The notes below the pieces were generated by a model. It ran no database searches. It was not told where the DNA came from and saw only the letters and a list, made by a program, of their open reading frames with translations. Source: Myripristis murdjan (Eukaryota > Chordata > Actinopteri > Holocentriformes > Holocentridae). Taken from it: a stretch of 64,000 nucleotides of DNA. Below are positions 54,039 to 64,000 of this stretch, in pieces. Positions within the stretch are counted from its first letter, which is position 1. Every line of letters begins with the position of its first letter. Made by a program: the position numbers and the translations under genes. The stretch spans positions 13,715,485 to 13,779,484 of the forward strand of contig NC_043996.1 of NCBI RefSeq assembly GCF_902150065.1, in the 5' to 3' direction.

Positions 54039-54290
54039 CTTGTATTCTAGTAGAACAAAAGGCAAGTTTGTCCTAGTAAACATGTACAGATCCTCTCAGA
54101 CCTGTGAACTCCCCTGAACTGAGTCAGGCAGTGAGAGCCTGGCGAGATCACATCTGAAGCGGTCAATGTCGCAATCCCTGCAGCCCTGCATGATGACAGC
54201 GGTTGTTTTTCCAGCACCAGATGCAGCAGACTCTCGTGTTCCACTCATTACTATTTTGAGAGGAAAGCAGGCCCCGTCCTGCCCCCGGGG
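54039..54290 (-). other. slc7a6: likely 5' noncoding exon of the slc7a6-like gene
   Basis: On the minus strand a strong donor (ACAAG|gtaagtttacc, boundary at 54039/54038) faces an acceptor (cccccag|cgtctc at 53824/53823) just ahead of the coding exon, whose first Met is 28 nt inside. A ctataatgg TATA-like word lies at about 54290-54300. Short upstream reading frames are present. Extent of the 5' end is inferred. Confidence 0.5.
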
Positions 54291-54299
54291 AGCCATTAT

Positions 54300-57200
54300 A
54301 GCCTTAGACAGAGGGAGCTGAGCTGCTTCTGGATCAAGATGAAGACCGTGTGATGTATCCTGATATAATGTACTACAATATATATTCTAAAGTCATTCAA
54401 GGAAATATAAGCTCCCCATCACTGACCCTGCTAAAACCATTTACTATACACAGAGACATTCTGAACACCAATAAGAAGCTATTTATAGTTAACAGCATGA
54501 TGAAATTGTGGACAGTAGCTTGGCCTTTTATGATGATACAGCAAATCATCTGTGGTGGTGGAACAAAACCAATATTTATTATTGTTGCATGGACAGAAAT
54601 TACATAACAGTTTATAACTAGGCAAAATTCAATCTGAAATAAAGACATGAAGCAGACAGGTGAAAAGAGATTACCCATTTTAATGAAGAATCTGAAACAC
54701 AGTCCTTGTTCCTGTTGAAACCACACCGACACATCAACTGATACATACTGTATACATTACATCATACTGTATGTCCTCCTTGATCTACTGACAGTGATGA
54801 CATGGGCACTAAAGTACAGTAGGCTGCAGTTTTTGCAAAAGGCAATTCTAAGAATATCAAACCAACACTTTACTGCAATGTGTGAGATCACAGAAAAAAA
54901 ATATTTATATAAAATGATGAAACTATCATTTACAGTACAAAATATTACAACATATTTATGGCTGACACACACACACACACACATCCAAATTGGTAGCATT
55001 TTCTTCCCCCTCCTGGTTGATATGTGTAAAAAGGCTTTGCGCAAAACTACCGTTTAAACCAAAAGCAGAATATGAGGCACAGTTATCAAAGACAAGGCAA
55101 TACAAGTCCAGAGGAGTGTGGGAGCCTTCTGTAGGACCTTCACACTGTCCGCTGCTAAATGACGCTGTAGTCAAAGAAACTCCCAGCAGTGACATTTTGT
55201 GGAATTTCCTGTAATGATTAAACTTCCAAGAATAACCAGTGACGATCCACTTTCCAGACAAAGTCTTGGTTACAGTGGGAGTTCAGGAAGATCACGATTC
55301 TGTTGTTCGTTGAAAACACAAAGTTACTTATTGGTGTGTAATTTGCTTATACTCTCATTATGGAGATACAGTATATCTACAAAGAATAGTAATGTACAAC
55401 AATGGAAACAAACAAAAAAAAAAATAGTAAAATTGTTTAACAATCAACTGATGTATTTCTCTGCTACACCACTACTACATTTGAAAAGAAAAGAGAAAAA
55501 GTGACAATATTCGTAGTTGGTATTCCATTGTCACTTTTTCTCCTAATTTTTCAAAGAAAAAGTGAGAAAAAATAATGAATGTAATAATTTTTCAATTACT
55601 ACATTTGAAAAATGAGAAAAAGTGACAATATTTATAGTCGGTATTCCATTGTTTTGTTTTGTTGTATTTTTCTTCATTAACAAGCATCAAGCTGGAGTAG
55701 GAGTGTAACTGATAATGGTTATTTATGGCCCATTAAGATATAATCCATGAATATATCGACAGAGAATTCAGCACCCATTTTAAGGAGGTGAAGTCATTGG
55801 TGAAGACAGTAAGGCATCTGACAAAAACAACATGGGGGGAAAGTAAAGACAGACAACAGAAACCTGTGATGGGACCTACATGGTATTTTGGCACTGAGAT
55901 TGCATGAATAAATAAAAGTGGATGCAGTTGACAAACAGGTATTACTATTATGAAGACAAATAAAATGACATGAACAGTCTGTGTGTGGGTAGCTGTACCC
56001 ATGTGCAAGTGAAAAGATCACACCTTGCTGAACTTTGCAAACCTCAGACTATGAGAACTTGGCAGAGAGAACACTGTGGTTGACAAACATGTTGGTGTCA
56101 TTTCAGGCTGCTGAAGTACAGTCACTGTTAAAAATAAAATTAAAACGTGACTGTACTTCCACAGACCTGTGCTATGACTGTAAAACAGCAGATCGCTTGC
56201 TTTAACTCATCAGTAATACTGTATAGTGCAAGTACTTGCTAGAATTGATTCAGTTTCAGTACGATTTAACTGTCACAGATATGCTTTAAGCCATGCTACA
56301 AACAAGGCAGGATTAATCTACTCCTGTCATGTATTATGCCTCTGTAGAGCAGCTTGTTATGACCACAGATGTGACAAACAAAATACATACAGCTGCAATT
56401 ATCTTATATGTGTTCATATGAAAAACTACTCCAACCAAGAGTCCATGGAAGAGCCTTAATTCTGCGAGTAATTCTGGGAGAAGCGACACTACTAATGAGA
56501 AGACCATTAGAAATCCGAAGGCAGATTGCTTTGGTCCACTTTTAATCTAGGCACGCACACAAAAACACACAGACACCCTCTCCTTGGGCTGCAACCAGAC
56601 TATAACTGGGAGGAGGTCTTGCACTTGGTCGTGTGCATTGTGTGTTTGTAAATGCACTAGGCCTATCAGCCTAATTTTTTTTTTCTTGTGCACAGCTATG
56701 TCTGCATGATAAAGAACCTCTCATGGTTGTGGTGATTCAAAATGTTTGAAAAATGTGTGTATTTGCAACTTAAGCTCTCTCTCTCTCTTCATTCATTGCT
56801 TAGCTCGTTCAACCATCAGTGAAATGGCTCATGCGCCATTGGTTCCCAACCACTGGTATAACGTGTGTAATAAACTGAAAGACCTAGAGAACAAGAAACA
56901 GCTAAACTCGACAGGCTTTGTGTATTTTCTACACTGTATTGTATTATATTTGAATCATAACGCAATTTAATTTGTAATCTGAAAAGCATTTGACAACACG
57001 ATTGGCTGCCGAGTCTCTCCTAAGTTTTGCTCAGCATGTAATGTGGGGTAGCCTAGTCTAGAAAAGAGGAGATATGCCTGATGGAGACCTGGACTCTACT
57101 GAGTGCACTCTTCCAGTTTAGTTTTACATTCAGCTGGACTGCCACAATCAAGTCAAATCAACAGATTCCAACACACCGGCCAAGTTTTGTGAAGTTGCTG

Positions 57201-58059
57201 ACAATATTATTTTTAAGACCCCATATTATGTTAAAGACCACGTAGTTAGGCTCCTATTATTAGCTCTGCAGTCCTCCTTGCACAACACCTCACTGCAGGC
57301 TCCTTCACTGTTTTATGTTATGTACCTCAATACAAACACACAGACATGCTCACAGACTGTGTGTGGGCCACAAACTCACGCTGCATTCAGGTGGTAAACA
57401 ATTCTGGATAATTAATCCGTGACAGCAATGAGCTACTGTAAGAGAAGTCTGCAACAATATGAATAAACAGTTGTTATTGTCTTTTGGCTGTAGATGTTTC
57501 AGCCTTTTAACAGTCCTACTTACTGATGTATCACACTCAGATCTACTGAGTACATAAGATGTTTGCATTCTACAAATAAGGCCACAAAAGAAACGACGAC
57601 TAGGCTACATAATTAAGCTTTCACTTTCTGGCAACGTTAAGTTTAGGGAACAAAAGGTTTATCTAACAAAAGGTTTGAAAGACTGAAAGACCAGATCCAT
57701 TCAGCATGAAGGAACAATAAATAATGTACTTGACAACTGACCTAATTAAATCCATAAATAAACCACTGGTTCACTCCAAATTGATTACTTGAATATAACT
57801 TGTCATACTGGACTTTGCAAGTGTGAAACTGCAAAATCAACATTTTTTTTTTTAAGCATCTCTACCTCCTCTTGCACAGCGTCAAGGTGCCAAGCCAATC
57901 ATTGGACCAACTTGTCTTTTCAAGTGAGAGACTGACTGGGCAGGAGCCAGGATGACCATCTTGATGACAATGGAGCCAACTAGAATAAACAGTGTAGTGT
58001 AAAGTTGACACAGTCTTTTGAAGTCTGCACAATTTCCCACTGCTTGGCTGTGACTGCTG
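54300..58059. other. slc7a6-ripk2 spacer including ripk2 3'UTR
   Basis: No coding exon. The part next to 58059 is the ripk2 3'UTR; I could not fix its poly(A) site. It contains the duplicated block at 55470-55650 and a hAT-like scrap near 56815-56860 (ggttcccaaccactggt). Confidence 0.5.
55470..55650. repeat. imperfect 127-nt direct duplication
   Basis: The block actacatttgaaaa ... gaaaaagtgacaatatt ... gtagt(t/c)ggtattccattgt occurs at 55470-55528 and again at 55597-55650. The spacer carries part of the same sequence in inverted form (cactttttctc), so the region can also fold back. Confidence 0.8.
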
Positions 58060-61000
58060 CTACATGTTCCTGGGAATATTGTAGAGCATGGACAGAGGCG
58101 GTGCACTGGGGACTGGGGTGACAGAAGGGGAGCTCAATTCAGATGGGTACGGCCGCAAACCCCACTGCTTGTTGTCGTACAGCTTCCGCACGACAACGCG
58201 GCAAAAGTCTTCGCTGTGGCGGTTACAGGTGTCCAAGAGCTGGCGAACCTTGGCACAGCGCGTGCGTTGGTTCACCACCAGCTCGTAATCCTCCTGCATC
58301 AGCAGTGAGACCGCCAGCAGAGCGTCCAGGCTCTGGTTCAGACAGGCCTCTGTCATCTGGAGGACAATCTCCTCACGCCGCTCTGCGATCCACTGCGTCA
58401 TGGGGCCTTGTGTGCCATTGTTGGGGTGCAACGGAGGAGAGTAGTCTCCTGCAAAAGGAAAGAGAAAGGAAGAGTTCAGATTTTTTTCCATCGGTGAGAG
58501 GAGCTGGTAATGAACAAAATTTCATGGCCATTTCATCATTTGATTATTTAGAACTGTGAGCATGCAGTATTATGCATCATGTACTTTGTGGCTGCGGCTT
58601 GAGAGTGAGGTTATCCAGATGGGTCTCACACTCAGTGATGGGCAGACCCAGTTTGATGGGGATGTTCAAGTCATTCACAGGTTGGGCGCTCCCTGGGTAC
58701 TCGTTCAGGTTGTTGGTAAGGCTGTGGTCCTTCAGGGACTGAGGAGACTCCAGAGTGTGGGGCATGAAGGATGATGGAGACATTTCTAGATAAGAGGGAA
58801 AACAAGATGTGAGATATACCAACTTAGTAAATAAACTCCATGCTGCATACAAAATCTCATATCAAACTAGTCAGAACTAATTATATACTGTAGATGGGAG
58901 GGGGGCTGATTGACTGAGTGAAACCCTGTGGATTTTAAAACTCACAGTGCACAGTGTTGTAACCATGAAAATTGCTGAATAAAATGGCCCTCAACAGTTA
59001 GAAAACCACTGAGATACTTCCTATAGGAATGTGCAACCAGCCTCCAGTGTGTTGCAACCTCTTGGACTTCTGCCTGGAGTTTGAGGGCCTTTCTCTTATG
59101 CAGAGCTCTTCAGGCACTCAGCGGCCTAAACCTGCGGTTCTCAACTGGTCTAGCCACACGAGCCACATTTGTCCTTGGTCATTGACTGAATATAGTCAAC
59201 AGATTGGTTAACTTTAGAGCAATTCAATTTATTTTTTCAGAATGACAAGTGCTGTGATTCACAAAGCTACCAAGCACTGCTACAACCAGGCCTTAAAACC
59301 CTTTCAGGCCTCCAAACTGAAAAGAGAACATATTTTTGAACTACAGGCTAGCCATGGCTTGTGATATTAGGCCAAAGTCTTTAAATTAATAGTCTCTGAC
59401 TAGGCCTGTATGTTGTCTTGGTAAGTTACTTTGGGAAATTGTTCCATGTGCATAACGAAATGGTAATCTAAATCCACTGTACCAGAAATTTGTTATCGTT
59501 CACTTAAACTTTTCTTTTTGGACAAAGTGGACCCACAAGCCTCTGGTCCGCTCAGAATCAGCCTCCAGCACATTTTGGACTTTGACCCACCAGTTAACAA
59601 CCACTGGCCTAAACAATGCCTACTATAATTGCACTAAGCACTGCACAGTGCTGCTCCTGAGCACCTAAAAGCTTAAGCTTTGTTTTACATCTCACAAGTG
59701 GAAACACTCTGTCATTTTAGCCTTGTCAGGGTGAGACTACAAGCTTGATGTGTTGTACTAGTACAGCGACCCAATAACTAGAGCTGCACCAGGCAACAGG
59801 ATGGCCAAACACTAAACTATTTCAAAGTGTTCATGTTGGAAAATGGTGTAATTACTTTTATCAATTCATTTATTTTTTAAAAGATTATTTTTTGGCATTT
59901 CTGCTTTATTTGATGTGACAGCAGAGACAAAACGGAAGGTCAGGGGAGAGAGAAGGGGCGACACACAGCAAGGGACTAAGCCTTGATGCATGGTATGCAG
60001 CCCACCAGGTGAGCTACTGGGGCACTCCACTGTACCTACCTTTAAAGGGTGGGGCATTGCTGCTGGTAAGGAAGGCTGGCTGAGACATATCAGCTTCCTG
60101 GGAAGAACAGGAGCCTGAGCCTGAGGTGGAGCTCTCCTGAGGCAGGGACACACAGTGATGGTAAGCATACAGGCCCACAAAAATAGACAAGGAGTAAAAT
60201 AATAGCTTTTTTTGCTTTTTGCATCCGTTTACTCTCTGCCAATGAACTGACTTTTCTCTATGCAGAATCCAAGTAGTTCAGCCAAAAACATTTATTTAAA
60301 GCCTGAATGACTGAATGTAAGCCAAATCCCCTCAACATTTTAGCCCAACAAGACTTTATTGGCCCTTATATTCTGCAGGGCGCTTAAGTGAATACTGACC
60401 AGCCAGGGACTGGGGTTGTCCTTCAGGATGTTCAGTGATCTCTCCTTTTTCCTCCTCTCACACACTGGCTGGGCCGAGCAGCAGCCTGTCCTCTGCATCA
60501 GCTGTGGAGGAAGAAGATCATGTGGGTGACAAAGAGGAAGAAGGAAATGAGTCATGTTGGCAAGAACAACTGCAACACTAGGGGCAAATAAATGTTAAGA
60601 AGGAATGAATTGAATCAGATATACCAAACTCAAACAAATAATAGTGTGTTAACCCAACCCGTTATTATTTCCTTTTTTTCCCCCCAAACAAACATAACAT
60701 AACATAAATCAACCAGGCTGGGCTGACCACCATCAGACTCCACAAAACCACCACACCAAGTACCTCCTTCTTCCACCGACAGAGACTCAGGTCAATAATG
60801 ATATATCTTATCGTATAATCGAGCTGCCTACAATCCAACTGAAACGTAAACACAGCACTGCAGTTGTTTTTTTACTTGAGCCTGACAGATAAATCAGCTC
60901 GCCAACATTGGGCTCATCACAGAAATACTGGCATTGGCATATAAGTTGGCTGATATGCACAAAAAACACAGCACATATTGCAAAAAAGCACTTAAGATAA

Positions 61001-62129
61001 TTTAAAAACAGTATTGCAAGTAGTTGGCCCAGCAGACTCTACTGTTACAATACTTTGTATAGCAGTGAGTGGCAGAGCAGTGTATGACAGAAGTTTACTG
61101 CTCACCTCTAAAGTATCAAGTCCATATAAAGTACATTTGATTGCCAAATTTGATTATTTTCTTGCTACAAATGTGTGTTTTTTATGTGAAATAAAACCAA
61201 TTATTGGCCAATATATCGTTCTCTGAAGTTTCTTACTCACAAATATTGGCCCTAATAGTCCAGGTATCAGTTGGGCTCAAGCTCTTACATAAAAACATAT
61301 AAACATATCAACACTTTGTCAAAGAGCAGACATTAAGAAGATCAGGGACAGGTAACCATGTGCCATGTAAGGCTCAGAATACAAGTTTTCATTCCAACCA
61401 AACAATACACCAGTGATCATCAGCTGGTGGCCTGTGAGCACATCCAGCCCGCAGATTATTAAAGAATTGAGAAAATGTGAGGAGGAAAAAAACGCATCCC
61501 CATACTGACATAACACCAAAAACTACTGAGATTGAAATAACTTTATCGGGAATGATTTACTGACCCCAAATATGTGTGTCGATGTATATGTGCATATCTT
61601 CATGCAAGCATGGGGACAAACTGATTTTTCACAAGCTCTCATTTATATGACATTTTGGCTTTTGCTTGGCTGACAAACAATTTGAAAGGCTTTTCACCAA
61701 TGAAAACACTGCCTAATAGAGTTAAAGTTAATTAATATTTCCTGCTAGTCAGGACTGCATTCTGCAATTACATTTCAAGAATTACAGATTGGAGCCATTA
61801 CTCATCGGTCAAGGAGTCTGTTAGAACTGATATAGACTATTAAAAAAAACATTAAATTTACCAGAAAGTAAAAATATTAAACAATAATAGACTATTTAGG
61901 TCTAAATAAATGTATTTTTTGTTATTTGAAAGTCCAGCAGGCGAAGTGTCTGACCCTTGGAAAAATAGGGTTGATGACCCCTGCACCACACCAGCTGACT
62001 CACTGATTTGCACAACTTCTCTAACAAACCATCGAACATGCTTGGTTAAAATAACCACCTACGTACTCTAGGCCCTCCACATCCTTGAGACAGATAGTGT
62101 TCTTCCATATAATCAGAGTCTCACTCTCG

Positions 62130-62205
<76 letters not shown>

Positions 62206-63953
62206 GTAACTAAAAAGAGGAAGGACAAATCTTGTGGAAAGTTGGAATTAAACTGCACACTTGTCAAGTCATCCACTTCGAGTCACGGTACACGTCATTG
62301 TTTCCTTTTTCCGGTATAATCGTTAAGACATCAGACAATCAGCAAAAATCAGAATTCTAAATATGTGTCGCTGAATAAGGAGGCACTCCTCCAACTGGAC
62401 AAACAGACAAGCACAGGTCTTTATGTGCTATCATTTTTATTCGTTTAGAACACTTTTATAGCCTGGGAACCAGACAAATCTGTGAACTCATGTTTTATGT
62501 ACTATGGAAGATTCGTCTGGGCCCCCACTCGTTCAGACAGGCTTCCAGCCAACCTGGCCAAGAGTTAGGCTAATCATAACGTTTATCTAATATGCCGCAG
62601 GTTTGATATTATGACAGACAGAGGAGCGCCTTTGAGGCAGGCAAAGTTGTGACGCTTCGTCACGTTTTGTTGCTCTGCCTGGCTGTAGGTTTCTCCAATT
62701 GCATCCAAAGGCATTTTGGTCTAAAGCCAATGATTACCCTGGGACTGTTGTAGAGTTCAGAGCATGGGACTGAAACACCAGGGTAACCACTTTACACTAA
62801 GGTCAAGGTCCAGATGGTAGTGGAATTTTAGGCCAATGTAAAATGGGTATAACTTTCCCAACACAGATTTGCTACTTGGCCTAGGACTCAAAACAAGCAA
62901 CCTTCCAGTCTCAAGATCAGTTTTCCTAACCTCTGGGTTACTAGCGCCCTTATCCCTCTTCTTCTTATCATCATCATCATCAACATTAAAAGAGGGCAGA
63001 CCAAAAGTCTGCCATAAACAATTCAAGCATCATCTGTCCCCTCAACGACAATGACTCCTGACAAACCTTTGACTTCTTGATCTCCAACACGGCTTCCAGG
63101 AAGTCGATTTCATCAAAGTTCCTCACCATGGGCTCCAGGTCAATCAGACACTCTAAAATGGCAGAGAATGCACCACACTTTTATATGACACTAAAGAATA
63201 CAGGAGATGAGACTAACTAAACTTTAACATTTAATCAGCATCACATTTTGTCTTGTCCCACATGCCTGTATCCATTTTGTGAAAGAAAGGAAATGCATGG
63301 AGTTTCGGTCAAAGACAGAGGAATGCAGCAGGGTGATGGAATGGTAAATTTTCCTTCATTAATCATTAACGTGAGGGATTTAATCCTTAAACCCTGCTCA
63401 GTCAGAGTTGAATTCAGCCCTTAGCAAAGAGGCTGTTCCTATTGTTCAGTGTGAAGTGATATGTCATCCAAAACTGAGACGGGATCAGTACCGAGAAGCA
63501 GAGCAAACTCTCTTTCAAGGGAGTTCAATTGTTATTCCTTTGCCAAAATGACTTCCCACAATATGCTTGTGTGTCCTTACTGAGGAAGGAGGGTCGTTCA
63601 TCGGGGTTTGCAGTCCAGCCACAGGTCATGAGATTAATGAGGGTCTCTCTGCTGGGGATGTCAGCGGGCAGGCTGTCAAGGCTCGTGTCAGGACGCATTC
63701 CCCGCAACACGCTGAACATGATCTGCATGGGGTTGGTTGCATCTGGCCACGCATACACACAAATAAAGCCCAGCTATTACTGCTAATCAGATGGTGAAAA
63801 ACATTCCAAATGCCATAGTAATTGATGAGAGAATGACCAATCCTGGGTATGAATTCAACTTCTTGATTGAACTACAATGTAATAAACAGTAAAAAATAGT
63901 TACCTTCAAATGGAATCCGCCTGGACAGCACCTCCCACATGATGATGGCATAG
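58060..63953 (-). CDS. ripk2: receptor-interacting kinase 2 (RIPK2), 5' end outside window
   Basis: NOD1/NOD2 adaptor kinase that relays peptidoglycan sensing to NF-kB. Exons seen (minus): 63953-63904, 63742-63581, 63152-63067, 60501-60400, 60136-60040, 58785-58585, 58448-58060, all phases consistent. The kinase C-lobe shows [32 protein letters not shown] and [16 protein letters not shown] Ser/Pro-rich linker follows. The C-terminal CARD contains [29 protein letters not shown] and [12 protein letters not shown], ending NIPRNM. The kinase N-lobe, including the catalytic HxD loop and DFG, lies beyond 64000. The introns hold two hAT elements and two SINE-like repeats. Confidence 0.95.
59124..59614. 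mobile_element. non-autonomous hAT element in a ripk2 intron
   Basis: Element 59132-59606 (475 bp) with ends CTGCGGTTCTCAAC and GTTAACAACCACTG (inverted: CAGTGGTTGTTAAC). It is flanked by a perfect 8-bp duplication GCCTAAAC (59124-59131, 59607-59614). The CAGTGGTTCTCAA end type is common among fish hAT elements. No transposase. Confidence 0.88.
59875..60030. repeat. SINE-like repeat beside ripk2 exon
   Basis: ttggcatttctgctttattt ... gacagcagagacaaaa ... gggagagagaaggggcgacacac ... gtgagctactggggc is a combination I know from abundant fish repeats with a tRNA-like head. It ends within about 10 nt of the donor of ripk2 exon 60040-60136. Confidence 0.5.
61403..61991. mobile_element. non-autonomous hAT element, second copy in ripk2
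   Basis: Element 61411-61983 (573 bp), ends CAGTGATCATCAGCTGG and gggttgatgacccctg. The flanks CAATACAC and CACCACAC match at 6 of 8 positions, consistent with an older, mutated target duplication. Present in the intron between ripk2 exons 60400-60501 and 63067-63152. Confidence 0.65.
62130..62203. repeat. (TC)n(CA)n compound microsatellite
   Basis: About 16 TC units followed directly by about 19 CA units. Confidence 0.95.
62757..62953 (-). mobile_element. tRNA-derived SINE
   Basis: On the minus strand the element starts GGGCGCTAGTAACCCAGAGG, resembling a tRNA head with box A (taacccagaggttagg). About 50 nt on is a degenerate box B (ggttgcttgttttgagtcc for GGTTCGANTCC), followed by a non-tRNA body. 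No flanking duplication was confirmed. Confidence 0.65.
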
Positions 63954-64000
63954 CTAAAGGGGACGTATCAAGGGGAAAAACATTTTGTTTAAATGAGCCT

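Noticed and set aside
54096-54296. Reading frame with GAGKTT-like P-loop word
   Set aside because: It sits in the likely 5' noncoding exon of the slc7a6-like gene. The P-loop resemblance is a few residues only, with no other GTPase motif and no splice continuity.

Overview
The window is vertebrate nuclear DNA, almost certainly from a percomorph-like teleost. Evidence: multi-exon genes with short GT-AG introns, dense dinucleotide microsatellites, many small non-autonomous hAT elements, Tc1 and tRNA-SINE remnants, and proteins close to vertebrate orthologues. eif4a2, dcun1d1 and ccdc39 all map to human 3q26-q27, so the left half is an old syntenic block. slc7a6-like and ripk2 on the right lie on other human chromosomes.

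Layout. 1-5044: no gene, one Tc1-like remnant. 5045-10260 (-): eif4a2, a translation-initiation helicase, whose introns carry two SNORD2 box C/D snoRNAs and at least two paralogous H/ACA snoRNA candidates. 11793-12605 (-): a single-exon SETD9-type SET-domain gene. 13493-17280 (+): dcun1d1 (cullin neddylation), with a 1.2-kb hAT element in one intron. 18788-29779 (+): complete 20-exon ccdc39 (ciliary axoneme ruler), with a possible RFX X-box upstream. 29787-38435: a tandem array of a small secreted Thr/Ser-rich gene. 39473-42517 (+): an unrecognised five-exon secreted Cys-rich protein. 46009-54290 (-): y+LAT-type amino-acid transporter (slc7a6-like). 58060-63953 (-): the 3' two thirds of ripk2, which runs off the right edge.

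The most unusual part is the array. It begins 7 nt after the ccdc39 stop codon. Its internal units look like chimeras: signal peptide plus mucin-like exon from an ancestral secreted gene, joined inside its third exon to a copy of the ccdc39 3'UTR, which is now read as the C-terminus. The last unit keeps the ancestral 3' exons but has lost promoter and signal-peptide exon. This is what a tandem duplication running from the ccdc39 3'UTR into exon 3 of the neighbour would leave. One unit is a pseudogene hit by two DNA transposons, and the intact paralogous units show both empty sites.

The genes do not form a common pathway. ripk2, slc7a6-like, eif4a2 and dcun1d1 are housekeeping or signalling genes, and ccdc39 is ciliary. 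The array and the Cys-rich gene are secreted products of unknown role. Exon coordinates were read by eye from splice signals and reading-frame continuity and could be off by a base or two.
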